A stretch of DNA of 9,983 nt from Pseudomonadota bacterium (lineage in GTDB: Bacteria; Desulfobacterota; Desulfobulbia; Desulfobulbales; DAOVYS01): the NCBI GenBank assembly GCA_030635485.1, contig DAOVYS010000080.1, forward strand, positions 1 to 9,983, written 5' to 3'. Of the stretch, positions 1-6,881 are shown piece by piece; position 1 is the stretch's first letter; the number at the start of each line of letters is the position of its first letter. Below the pieces are notes generated by a model, which had not been told where the DNA came from, did not search any database, and saw only the letters and a program-made list of their open reading frames with translations. Position numbers and translations under genes: made by a program.

Positions 1-62
1 AGTTTTACCACCAGTTTTGGAGAAGTTACCAAATCAACATCAACGAGGAGTTACCACGCCTC

Positions 63-911
63 CTACGGGCCTTCCTCTTCCGAGGCGGATGCCGGATGGT
101 GCCGAGGTTCTTTACTGATTTTGAATCTCTCCTGAATTCGTTCAAGAGTGACAAGCTGAACTTGACGTGAAGATGGCGTGAGAAAAGACTTGAGTTTTCT
201 TTCAAGTACCCTTGGATTCAATTCGGTCCCAATGGCAATGACGCCTTCCGTGATGATCTTCTGCAGAAGCAGTTCGTGGTCCGTCCTTTGCCGCAGGTTG
301 GCTGCAAAGGGTATGAAGAAAAAATTTGAAAAAATCACGCCGTAGAGTGTCGAAGTAAGGGCAATCGGCACCGTGGCCAGAATAACCGAAGTGTCTCCCA
401 CGCCGGCCAGCATCCCGATAAGACCCACAACGCTTCCCACCAGGCCGAAGGCCGGAAACAGATCAGCCATGGTCCTTAAGACACGCTCGGTGTCATCGCG
501 CCGCAGCCTGAAAAAGTACATTTCTGTCTTTAAGAGGTCTTTTATCTGCTCCCCGACGAAGCCGTCTACAACAAAACCAAGGGCTCGCCTGAGAAAAAGA
601 ATCGTGGTCTCTTCCTCATCTTCCTGAAGGGAAAGAATGCCACGAAATTTTGATTTTACAGAAAGATCCACAAGTATTTCCACAATATCCTCAGGACTCT
701 TGTGCGGCACACGGTACGATGCCTTGACAACATTAAAGACAATCTTCAATCGTTCCAATCGATAACAGATAAGTGTTGCGCCAAACGTTCCGCCGATCAC
801 AATCATCAGCCCTGAAATATTAAAATAGAGACCAAAATTTCCGCGCATGAAAAATCCGACCAGAAAGAGGAAAATACAAGCTGTCAACCCGATAATGTTT
901 TTGTTTTTCAT
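63..911 (-). CDS. motA: Flagellar motor stator protein MotA (MotA/TolQ/ExbB family)
   Basis: Inner-membrane stator subunit that, with MotB, forms an ion channel and pushes on the rotor protein FliG. The 282-residue protein has the MotA layout: two hydrophobic segments near the N-terminus (about residues 5-25 and 32-50), a charged cytoplasmic loop (about 51-148), then two more membrane segments (about 150-171 and 178-204). The family core is clear: TMADLFPAFGLVGSVVGLIG contains the conserved channel proline (Pro153), and TLYGVIFSNFFFIPFA holds the second conserved proline (Pro201). A charged stretch, FRLRRDDTERV, lies just before segment 3, where MotA contacts the rotor. The four-helix layout and length favour MotA over the three-helix ExbB/TolQ. 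The start lies 6 bases after the motB stop and has no strong Shine-Dalgarno site, which suggests coupled translation. H+ or Na+ use cannot be decided from the sequence. Confidence 0.93.
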   Translation of the reverse strand: MKNKNIIGLTACIFLFLVGFFMRGNFGLYFNISGLMIVIGGTFGATLICYRLERLKIVFNVVKASYRVPHKSPEDIVEILVDLSVKSKFRGILSLQEDEEETTILFLRRALGFVVDGFVGEQIKDLLKTEMYFFRLRRDDTERVLRTMADLFPAFGLVGSVVGLIGMLAGVGDTSVILATVPIALTSTLYGVIFSNFFFIPFAANLRQRTDHELLLQKIITEGVIAIGTELNPRVLERKLKSFLTPSSRQVQLVTLERIQERFKISKEPRHHPASASEEEGP

Positions 912-917
912 TTGATT

Positions 918-1862
918 TCAGTCAAAGTTTTCTTTGGTCGCCGATTCTGCCGTGGGTTTTTCCTTGGTAATTATAATCTCCACCCGGCGATTTTTTTTTC
1001 TGTTTTTTCCCGTGTCATTCGGCGCTACCGGTTGATAATAGGCATGACCGGTCACAAAAAATTGTTTTCCCGGTATCTTTGTATCCTCGATTAGAAATCT
1101 TGCCACTGCAACGGCCCGGCTTGCGGACAACTCCCAGTTGGTCGGATATTTTTCCGAGTGAATAGGCACACTGTCAGTGTGGCCGACCACGTTTATCATG
1201 TAAGGAGTATTGCGAATCAAGCCGGCAATTTTCCCAAGCGATTTTTTGGCGGCGTTTTTAAGATCCGCCTTGCCTGTATTAAAGAGGAAATCCCCTTTCA
1301 GTATTATTCTAACGGTTTTGTCCTGGACCAAGTCAATGGATGCGAAATCGATCAGATCCTCTGATTCCAGTGCCTGCCTGCTCAGATCGTAAATTTTTGA
1401 AATGGATCCTTCTTCCATACTTCCCGATCCTACGCCGGGTTTGTCAAACGGGCTTCCCGATCCCAGGCTAGGCCTCTCAATCAGCTCGATCTTCTCCTCT
1501 GTCAGAAATTCCCGATTAGAAACCTGGTAAAGAAACATGACAAGGAACAAGATGAACATTGTCATCATCAGATCCGACCAGACTATCGACCAGTGCACAG
1601 CCCTGGGCTGAGCGGCCCGGGCGAGAGGGTCTTCGTCCATGATAATAGATGCGCCGATTAAAACATCACCTATCCTCTGCGGTGAATCTTGAGTAGGGGT
1701 CTCTTCCTCACCTGCCGGCGGTTGCTGAGCGCCGGAGGACATTTTTTCCGTGGTTACCCGGGCAACCTTTTTTATCATCCTCTTAAAGGCCGCTGTTTCC
1801 TCAGCATTGCCGTTCTGACTATCTGTCCCGGTTTGTCCCATTTTGTCTCTTTTCCGATTCAT
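918..1862 (-). CDS. motB: Flagellar motor stator protein MotB (OmpA-like peptidoglycan-binding domain)
   Basis: Stator subunit that anchors the motor to peptidoglycan and carries the ion-binding aspartate. The 314-residue protein has one membrane segment at about 91-113, beginning WSIVWSDLMMTMFILF; Asp97 matches the essential channel aspartate of MotB. A flexible periplasmic linker follows, rich in Gly, Ser and Pro (about 130-155), then an OmpA/MotB domain (about 180-300) with FLFNTGKADL, VVGHTDSVPI, NWELSASRAVAVARFL and a closing NRRVEIII. The cytoplasmic N-terminal tail is about 90 residues, much longer than the roughly 28 of E. coli MotB, and is polar and rich in Gln, Glu and Thr. Start choice is uncertain: neither the ATG at 1862 nor the Met8 codon (1841) has a strong Shine-Dalgarno site, but a stop codon lies directly before the first. 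motB precedes motA in this operon, opposite to the usual order. Confidence 0.92.
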   Translation of the reverse strand: MNRKRDKMGQTGTDSQNGNAEETAAFKRMIKKVARVTTEKMSSGAQQPPAGEEETPTQDSPQRIGDVLIGASIIMDEDPLARAAQPRAVHWSIVWSDLMMTMFILFLVMFLYQVSNREFLTEEKIELIERPSLGSGSPFDKPGVGSGSMEEGSISKIYDLSRQALESEDLIDFASIDLVQDKTVRIILKGDFLFNTGKADLKNAAKKSLGKIAGLIRNTPYMINVVGHTDSVPIHSEKYPTNWELSASRAVAVARFLIEDTKIPGKQFFVTGHAYYQPVAPNDTGKNRKKNRRVEIIITKEKPTAESATKENFD

Positions 1863-1913
1863 TCAGAGGCATGATTAGAATATCTCATTCCCGGAGGGAA
1901 GTTGTTAGCTGTC

Positions 1914-1989
1914 AGCCCTTAGCCTTTAGCTAAAAGTATAATTAAATTAGCTGGTTAAGCTAACAGCGAATCGCTAAAGGCTAAGGGCT
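1914..1989. repeat. Inverted repeat, 17-bp perfect arms (REP/MITE-like)
   Basis: The left arm AGCCCTTAGCCTTTAGC (1914-1930) is exactly reverse-complementary to GCTAAAGGCTAAGGGCT (1973-1989). The 42-base spacer contains its own small hairpin, TTAGCT (1947-1952) with AGCTAA (1958-1963) around a 5-base loop, so the whole unit could fold as a nested cruciform. A second copy of the GTTAGCT theme (1904-1910) can pair with AGCTAAC (1958-1964). No T-run follows, which argues against a simple terminator. A dispersed genomic repeat is the best guess, but copy number cannot be seen from this window. Confidence 0.7.
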
Positions 1990-2136
1990 TTATCCAGGCA
2001 ACCCTATTCAGAACTATCTATCGGAACATTTTTCGATTTTCTCAAATCAAAAAGCATAGTTATAGATTGGGGATCACATCCTGACAAAAAAATTCACTTG
2101 ACAGGGGGAACGTTTATGAGCGACATTCTTTAGGCC

Positions 2137-2272
2137 ATCTTGAATAATTGTCTTTTCGTCCGATCTCGGCGTCACAGCAAAAATGAAAAATGCTCACATA
2201 TACCTAATATGCTGCACTTTTTCATTTTCACTGTTCCTTGACCTCGAACGAAAATCCTAAATTATTCAAGAT
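2137..2272. repeat. 136-bp imperfect palindrome, MITE-like
   Basis: The ends are a perfect 13-bp inverted repeat: ATCTTGAATAATT (2137-2149) and AATTATTCAAGAT (2260-2272). Pairing continues inward: CTTTTCG (2152-2158) against CGAAAAT, and CAGCAAAAATGAAAAA near 2176-2191 against the complement of CTTTTTCATTTTCACTG. The centre is AT-rich near 2205. The symmetry over nearly the whole length, with no coding capacity, is typical of a miniature inverted-repeat element or a long hairpin repeat. It ends 52 bases before the asnS start, so it could also affect asnS transcription. Confidence 0.68.
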
Positions 2273-2324
2273 ACCCTTTAGTTGATTTTTTTATCCATAA
2301 GCTTACACCATTTCAGGTAACTAT

Positions 2325-3716
2325 ATGCAGTATTATCGAATAAAAAAAATTTTTGAATCAAAAAATACAGGCAATCAGATTGAAATCAGGGGATGGGTCA
2401 GGACCAGGCGTGATTCCAAGGGCCACTTTTCCTTTCTTGAGATAAATGATGGTTCTTGCCTCGCTAATCTACAGGTGATAGCTGATGAGTCACTCCCAAA
2501 TTATAACTCACAGGTTCGGAAACTTACTGCCGGATGTTCCGTTCGGGTCGCAGGAGAGCTGAAGGACTCGCCTGCAAAGGGCCAGGAGGTGGAGCTGCTG
2601 GCTTCAGAAGTTGAAATTTACGGCTGGGCAGACCCGGAATCGTACCCTCTCCAGAAAAAGCGGCATTCATTCGAGTTTTTAAGAAACATTGCCCACCTCC
2701 GTCCTCGAACCAACAGCCTGGGTGCGGTAGCAAGGGTTCGCAGCCGACTCTCTTTTGCGGTGCACAAGTTTTTTCAGGAACAGGGGTTTTTTTTCATTCA
2801 CACACCGATCATCACGACCAGCGACTGCGAGGGGGCGGGAGAGATGTTTGCAGTAACATCCCTTGACCTTGACAATCTGCCTTTGCGTGAAGGAGAAGTG
2901 GAATTTGACAAGGATTTCTTCGGACGTCGGGCCAATCTGACCGTGAGCGGTCAGCTGGAAGCAGAGGTCTATGCCATGGCCCTGGGTAATGTATACAACT
3001 TCGGCCCCACCTTTAGGGCGGAAAATTCCAACACGAGCCGCCATCTCGCGGAATTCTGGATGATTGAGCCTGAAATGGCCTTCTGCGATCTGGATCAAGA
3101 TGTCGATCTTGCAGAGGAGATGCTGAAGTATCTCATCCGGTACGTACTCGATGAGTGCGCTCCTGAAATTGACCTGTTCACCCGTTTTGTAGACAAGAAA
3201 CTGACTGAGAAACTCGATTCTGTCCTGACTCACGATTTTAAGCGGATCACATACACCGAAGCTGTGGAGCGTCTTATAAAGTCTGCCTCTAAATTCGAGT
3301 TCCCGGTGATATGGGGTTTGGATCTGCAGTCGGAGCATGAGAGGTATCTGACGGACAAGGTCTTTAAAAGGCCTGTCGTGGTTATGGATTACCCAAAAAC
3401 AATCAAGCCTTTCTATATGCGGCTAAATGAGGATGATAAGACAGTGGCGGCAATGGATATCCTGGTTCCAGGGATTGGAGAAATCGTAGGGGGCAGCCAG
3501 AGAGAGGAGCGGTACGATGTCCTTGTTGCGAGAATGGATGAAACCGGCATCAATACGGATGAGTACGTATGGTATCTTGACCTGAGGCGATTCGGCACCG
3601 TGCCCCATGCCGGTTTTGGCTTAGGCTTTGACAGACTCGTCCAATTCATTACCGGAATGGCCAATATCCGAGAGGTCATCCCTTTCCCGCGAACGCCCGG
3701 GTCGGCGGAGTTTTAG
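2325..3716 (+). CDS. asnS: Asparaginyl-tRNA synthetase (class II)
   Basis: Cytoplasmic enzyme that charges tRNA-Asn with asparagine using ATP. The 463-residue length matches the bacterial family (E. coli 466). An N-terminal OB-fold anticodon-binding domain occupies about residues 17-100 (IEIRGWVRTRRDSKGHFSFL). The class II catalytic core follows: a motif 1 region around 145-170 (FFFIHTPIITTSDCEGAGE), motif 2 at about 229-252 (TFRAENSNTSRHLAEFWMIE) and motif 3 at about 442-447 (GLGFDR). The C-terminus ends IPFPRTPGSAEF, close to the hallmark PRTPG.AEF of AsnRS, and ENSNTSRHLAEFWM separates it from AspRS. A short AGGT ribosome-binding site precedes the ATG. The gene appears monocistronic and converges on the PKD-protein gene with an 18-base gap. 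Its presence suggests direct charging of tRNA-Asn here, although the GatCAB route could coexist elsewhere. Confidence 0.97.
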   Translation: MQYYRIKKIFESKNTGNQIEIRGWVRTRRDSKGHFSFLEINDGSCLANLQVIADESLPNYNSQVRKLTAGCSVRVAGELKDSPAKGQEVELLASEVEIYGWADPESYPLQKKRHSFEFLRNIAHLRPRTNSLGAVARVRSRLSFAVHKFFQEQGFFFIHTPIITTSDCEGAGEMFAVTSLDLDNLPLREGEVEFDKDFFGRRANLTVSGQLEAEVYAMALGNVYNFGPTFRAENSNTSRHLAEFWMIEPEMAFCDLDQDVDLAEEMLKYLIRYVLDECAPEIDLFTRFVDKKLTEKLDSVLTHDFKRITYTEAVERLIKSASKFEFPVIWGLDLQSEHERYLTDKVFKRPVVVMDYPKTIKPFYMRLNEDDKTVAAMDILVPGIGEIVGGSQREERYDVLVARMDETGINTDEYVWYLDLRRFGTVPHAGFGLGFDRLVQFITGMANIREVIPFPRTPGSAEF

Positions 3717-3734
3717 AGTTACAGTTCGGTGGTT

Positions 3735-4256
3735 TTATTTATATTTCGGCTGCACCTGCAGCAGCCTCCTTTTGGCCCATTCCGGGTCGAGCAATGAAGA
3801 ATCTGAATCATCCTCCTCCTCAGTCAATACTTCATCGGGGTTGTCATTCAACCGGGTATCTTCTTTATCGACCACCGAGGGCGGGACAACCTCCGGGCCG
3901 AAGTCAGGCTTATTGGTGAAAGAGCTTAACGCCGTGATGTAAGCCTCTTTTACGGTGGTGTGGACATTGGAATCCGCGTCAGTCACGGTCAGGCGGACGG
4001 AATAGGTCCCTTCCTTGGTGTATATGTGTAGAGGATTTTGCACCGTGCTTGTGATATAATCGCCAAAATCCCATAACCAGTCTACAACCACACCTGTTGA
4101 CTCGTCGGTAAATCCTACAGTCAACTCAGGTCTGCCCATAGTTGGAGATGCTTTGAAATCGGAGCGGAGACCTTCGCCCGCATTGGCAAGAGTTGTGACT
4201 GACATTAGTACAAGCGTGCAAAAGATGACTGCCAAAGCGAAGATAAATTGTTTCAT
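3735..4256 (-). CDS. Small secreted PKD-domain protein
   Basis: 173-residue exported protein of unknown function. It has a classic signal peptide: a lysine after Met1, a hydrophobic core at about 5-20, and a likely cut after ANA (residue 26). One PKD domain fills about 32-108, with the diagnostic WDFGD (62-66), the upstream VGFTDEST strand and the downstream YTKEGTYSVRLTVTD. PKD folds are Ig-like and normally mediate protein or carbohydrate contacts; no enzyme domain accompanies it. The C-terminal 60 residues are low-complexity and acidic (TEEEDDSDSS at about 145-154), then end in a basic tail (AKRRLLQVQPKYK). There is no lipobox cysteine, so a soluble periplasmic or secreted protein is likely. 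It starts 9 bases after the degP-like stop, so it is very probably cotranscribed, and it lacks an obvious ribosome-binding site of its own. It may be a partner or substrate of the protease; this is inference from position only. Confidence 0.82.
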   Translation of the reverse strand: MKQFIFALAVIFCTLVLMSVTTLANAGEGLRSDFKASPTMGRPELTVGFTDESTGVVVDWLWDFGDYITSTVQNPLHIYTKEGTYSVRLTVTDADSNVHTTVKEAYITALSSFTNKPDFGPEVVPPSVVDKEDTRLNDNPDEVLTEEEDDSDSSLLDPEWAKRRLLQVQPKYK

Positions 4257-4265
4257 TTGTGTATA

Positions 4266-5717
4266 TTATGGTTTGGGGAAATCTTTTTTCAGTACAACAA
4301 ACCGTGTGAAGACGTCACGCCTGATCAGAAATAAAATGTTGGAATTTTCCTTGGCGTTTCCCATGGCCTTATTAAAGCCTTTCATGTCTTCAACAGGCGT
4401 CCGGTCCACTTCAAGTATAACGTCTCCTCTGCGAAGACCTGCTTCAGACGCTGGTGTGTTCGGCTCTACGTCGGCTACAAGCAGCCCGGTGCTTTCATCA
4501 AGTTTCATGGATTTGGCAAGCTCCGGCGTCAATTCCTGAACCGTCAGTCCCAGATTCTGTCCCAATTTGCTTTCAGAACCGCCGGCAACCACACCATCTT
4601 CTTTCAGTTTGCCTATGGTCACCGTGATTTTTTTCTCTTTGCCCTCGCGGATCACAATCAATTCAGCGTCGGATCCTACAGTGGTCTGAGCCACCATTGA
4701 GGGCAGCAAGGACATCTGGACCACTTCCCTGCCCTGATATTTAATAATGATGTCCCCGGGTTTGAGACCGGCCTTGTCAGCCGGGCCATCTTCACTTATC
4801 TCACCCACAAGGGCGCCTATGGGCCTGTCCAAGCCGAACTGATCGGCAAGATCAGGCGTAACGTTCTGGATCAAGACGCCGAGCCATCCCCTGATTACCT
4901 TTCCATGCTCCTTAAGCTGACTGACAACGTTATTCGCCATGTTTATGGGAATGGCAAAACCGATTCCCATATTGCCGCCGCTCCTGCTGAAAATGGCCGT
5001 GTTGATACCCACCATCTTGCCTGCCCTGTTGAACAGGGGGCCGCCGGAATTTCCCGGATTTATCGAGGCGTCCGTCTGAATAAAATTTTCATAGGGGCCG
5101 TGTCCGATTGAGCGCCCCTTTCCGCTGACTATGCCTGCGGTCACAGTCTGTTCAAAGCCAAAGGGATTTCCAATGGCGATCACCCAATTTCCTACCCGCA
5201 GTTTGTCGGAATCCCCGAATTCGGCGTAGGGGAGGGACCTGTCGGTTTCAATCTTAATCAGGGCCACGTCGGTTTTTGGGTCCCTGCCGACAATCTTTGC
5301 AAGATATTCCTCATGGTCTGAGGAACGGACATGGATCTCCTCGGCATCTTGAACCACGTGGTTATTGGTTATAATGTATCCGTCACTCGATATGATAACA
5401 CCGGAGCCGAGGCTGGTCTTTTTCATTTCACGCCTCTGGCCCGGTGCCCTGTTCTCGAAGCCGGGAAGGCCGAAGAAACGTTTGAACAGATCGGGCAGTT
5501 CGTTGTCACCGTGGAAAAAGAATTCATTTGGTGAATTTTTTAGTTTCACCACCTGAGTCGTATAGATGTTGACCACTGTGGGACCTAATTTTTCAACAAG
5601 GTCTGCAAAGGAATCCGGCAGGTCAGGCGCCGCCTTTGCTTTTTGTGTGGGAGAGACAGCGAAAAATCCTGCGATAAGAACCAGAACCGCGATGATCAAT
5701 ACCCTGTTTTTTCTCAT
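4266..5717 (-). CDS. degP: Periplasmic Do-like serine protease with two PDZ domains (DegP/HtrA/MucD family)
   Basis: Envelope protein quality-control protease and chaperone. Counting from the start chosen here (483 residues), a signal peptide covers about 1-29 with an AKA cut motif. The trypsin-like domain carries the full catalytic triad: His120 (TNNHVV), Asp150 (KTDVALIKI) and Ser224 (GNSGGPL). PDZ1 lies at about 277-367 (GWLGVLIQNVTPD, DKAGLKPGDIIIKYQG) and PDZ2 at about 386-476 (LGLTVQELTPELA, SEAGLRRGDVILEVD). Two PDZ domains identify the DegP/DegQ/MucD type rather than single-PDZ DegS. I start at ATG 5717 because GAGGA (5723-5727) sits 5 bases before it. An in-frame ATG at 5729, four codons upstream, overlaps that site and has no Shine-Dalgarno of its own. 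The symbol is family level; degQ or mucD would fit equally well. It leads an operon with the PKD-protein gene. Confidence 0.93.
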   Translation of the reverse strand: MRKNRVLIIAVLVLIAGFFAVSPTQKAKAAPDLPDSFADLVEKLGPTVVNIYTTQVVKLKNSPNEFFFHGDNELPDLFKRFFGLPGFENRAPGQRREMKKTSLGSGVIISSDGYIITNNHVVQDAEEIHVRSSDHEEYLAKIVGRDPKTDVALIKIETDRSLPYAEFGDSDKLRVGNWVIAIGNPFGFEQTVTAGIVSGKGRSIGHGPYENFIQTDASINPGNSGGPLFNRAGKMVGINTAIFSRSGGNMGIGFAIPINMANNVVSQLKEHGKVIRGWLGVLIQNVTPDLADQFGLDRPIGALVGEISEDGPADKAGLKPGDIIIKYQGREVVQMSLLPSMVAQTTVGSDAELIVIREGKEKKITVTIGKLKEDGVVAGGSESKLGQNLGLTVQELTPELAKSMKLDESTGLLVADVEPNTPASEAGLRRGDVILEVDRTPVEDMKGFNKAMGNAKENSNILFLIRRDVFTRFVVLKKDFPKP

Positions 5718-5722
5718 TTTTT

Positions 5723-5727
5723 TCCTC
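5723..5727 (-). promoter_or_regulatory. Shine-Dalgarno site deciding the degP start
   Basis: On the minus strand GAGGA (5727 to 5723) is followed by five A residues and then ATG at 5717. The alternative ATG at 5729 overlaps this site, and the AT-rich bases before it lack a ribosome-binding site. This favours translation from 5717. Confidence 0.5.
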
Positions 5728-5787
5728 ATTATTGATAAATATTTACCATTATTGAATCGTTTTCAGATTGGTAGTATTGAAATGTTA

Positions 5788-5973
5788 CGTAACCGATCAC
5801 GGGGCAATAAATACTGTTGAAAAACCCTCTGACTGCAAGGGGTCACAGGTGCCCCAGGCTTCTGTGCGCCCGAAGGAAGTGCCCTTGGGGTGCGTGATCG
5901 GCCCCTGCGATTATACTCCCTGTATATTGCAGGGGCCGAGCGCGTGCAGATGGGGTGCCTGTGATCGCTTACG
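5788..5973. repeat. Nested inverted-repeat array with recurring GATCAC modules
   Basis: The outer arms CGTAACCGATCAC (5788-5800) and GTGATCGCTTACG (5961-5973) pair in 12 of 13 positions. A second pair, GGTCACAGGTGCCCC (5841-5855) with GGGGTGCCTGTGATC (5952-5966), matches in 12 of 15. An inner hairpin is perfect over 10 bp: CGGCCCCTGC (5899-5908) and GCAGGGGCCG (5929-5938). GTGATCGG at 5894-5901 can also pair with CCGATCAC at 5793-5800. The unit is GC-rich compared with its AT-rich flanks. The overlapping, mutually exclusive pairings suggest a structured repeat element or a switching RNA leader; neither can be chosen from one copy. Confidence 0.6.
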
Positions 5974-6029
5974 ATTAAATTAAACGTTTTTCCATGCAGT
6001 ATAGCAAGCACAAAAAAGGAGAAATCAAA

Positions 6030-6881
6030 ATGCCGATACTTGGCGCGCATATATCAACCGCGGGCGGCCTGCACAAGGCTTTTAATCGCATGAAACAGGT
6101 TCAGGCAAAAGCGCTTCAGATATTTACCCAAAACCAGCGCCAGTGGATAACAAGGGAGATAACCGAAAAAGAGGCCGAAAAATTCCGGCGCTGCTGGGAA
6201 GAAAGCGGCAGGCCGCCTATTGCATCCCATGATTCTTATCTTATAAACCTTGCGTCCGATAAACCGGAGATTGAAAAAAAATCCGTTTCAGCCCTGGCCC
6301 ATGAAATAGAGCGTGTGAAAATTCTAGGGATCCCCTTTCTCATCATGCATCCAGGCTCCCATGTGGGAGCGGGGGTTGAAAAGGGATTGGCAAAAATTAC
6401 AAAAAACCTGGATAGTGCAATTAACCTTGTCAAGGATCTCGGAGGCGTGACCATTCTCATTGAGACAACAGCAGGCCAGGGAACGGGACTGGGCTCGGAC
6501 TTTTCAGAACTCGCATACATACTTGACAATTCCGCACATTCCGACCATCTTGGTGTATGTCTCGACACATGTCACATCTTTGCCGCAGGATATGATATCC
6601 GCACCCCTGAGACATACAAAGTGACCTTCTCAAAGTTTGACCGGATAATCGGCATTGAACGGCTGAAGTTCTTTCACTTAAATGATTCGAAAAAAGATCT
6701 GGGCAGCAGGGTGGACAGGCACGAGCACATTGGTAAAGGCTGCATCGGATTGTCAGGCTTCCGTCTTCTGCTGAATGATCCCCGATTCGCGGACCACCCG
6801 ATGGTGCTTGAAACCCCAAAGGAAAATGATCCGGAGAATGACAGGACAAATTTGGATGTGCTGAGGGGATTAATTGAGTAG
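6030..6881 (+). CDS. nfo: Endonuclease IV (class II AP endonuclease)
   Basis: DNA repair enzyme that cuts the backbone 5' of abasic sites and trims blocked 3' ends, in base-excision repair in the cytoplasm. The 283 residues form a xylose-isomerase-like TIM barrel. All nine zinc ligands known from E. coli Nfo are present: His67 (ASHDSY), His107 (IMHPGSH), Glu145 (ILIETTAGQG), Asp179 and His182 (CLDTCHIFAAGYD), His216 (FFHLNDSK), Asp229 and His231 (RVDRHEHIGKG), and Glu261 (LETPKE). From Glu145 onward the numbering equals that of the E. coli protein. I start at 6030 because AAGGAG (6016-6021) lies 8 bases upstream and the protein then opens MPILGAHIST, as family members do. An in-frame ATG at 5994 would add 12 polar residues and has no good ribosome-binding site. 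The gene stands alone, divergent from degP. Confidence 0.96.
   Translation: MPILGAHISTAGGLHKAFNRMKQVQAKALQIFTQNQRQWITREITEKEAEKFRRCWEESGRPPIASHDSYLINLASDKPEIEKKSVSALAHEIERVKILGIPFLIMHPGSHVGAGVEKGLAKITKNLDSAINLVKDLGGVTILIETTAGQGTGLGSDFSELAYILDNSAHSDHLGVCLDTCHIFAAGYDIRTPETYKVTFSKFDRIIGIERLKFFHLNDSKKDLGSRVDRHEHIGKGCIGLSGFRLLLNDPRFADHPMVLETPKENDPENDRTNLDVLRGLIE

Larger units (their letters stand above)
1863..2324. other. Divergent intergenic region motB/asnS holding two palindromic elements
   Basis: This 462-base gap separates the divergent motB and asnS genes and must contain promoters for both. I see no credible ORF in it. It holds a 17-bp inverted repeat (1914-1989) and a longer imperfect palindrome (2137-2272), listed separately. 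A perfect TTGACA lies at 2098-2103, but the sequence 17 bases downstream is a poor -10 match, so I do not call a promoter. asnS has a short AGGT ribosome-binding site at 2315-2318, 6 bases before its ATG. Confidence 0.6.
5718..6029. other. Divergent intergenic region degP/nfo
   Basis: The 312 bases between the divergent degP and nfo starts hold the nested inverted-repeat array at 5788-5973. They also hold a perfect 10-bp palindrome, GTTACGTAAC (5784-5793), that could be an operator half-way to degP. The segment next to degP (5730-5780) is AT-rich and the likely place for its promoter, but I cannot point to convincing -35/-10 boxes. AAGGAG at 6016-6021 is the ribosome-binding site of nfo. I see no credible gene here. 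Confidence 0.5.

Noticed and set aside
1..62. Possible start of another minus-strand gene downstream of motA
   Set aside because: AGGAGG overlaps the motA stop, but the nearby ATG and GTG frames close within a few codons, and a TTG start near 33 leaves too little sequence to judge.
2098..2126. Perfect TTGACA as a promoter for asnS
   Set aside because: The sequence at the expected -10 distance (CGACAT) matches poorly, and the palindrome at 2137-2272 would lie within the transcript.
2679..3338. Minus-strand 219-codon open frame
   Set aside because: It lies entirely within asnS, whose protein is unmistakable, and its translation has no recognisable domain.
3748..3770. Hairpin GGCTGC/GCAGCC followed by TCCTTTT as an asnS terminator
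   Set aside because: The stem is only 6 bp, the T-tract is interrupted, and it lies inside the coding 3' end of the PKD-protein gene.
5763..6050. Open frames on both strands across the degP/nfo gap (minus 5763-6050, plus 5768-5983)
   Set aside because: They read through the nested inverted repeats, lack credible ribosome-binding sites and give low-complexity, Pro/Arg/Cys-rich translations; the minus one also overlaps the true nfo start.
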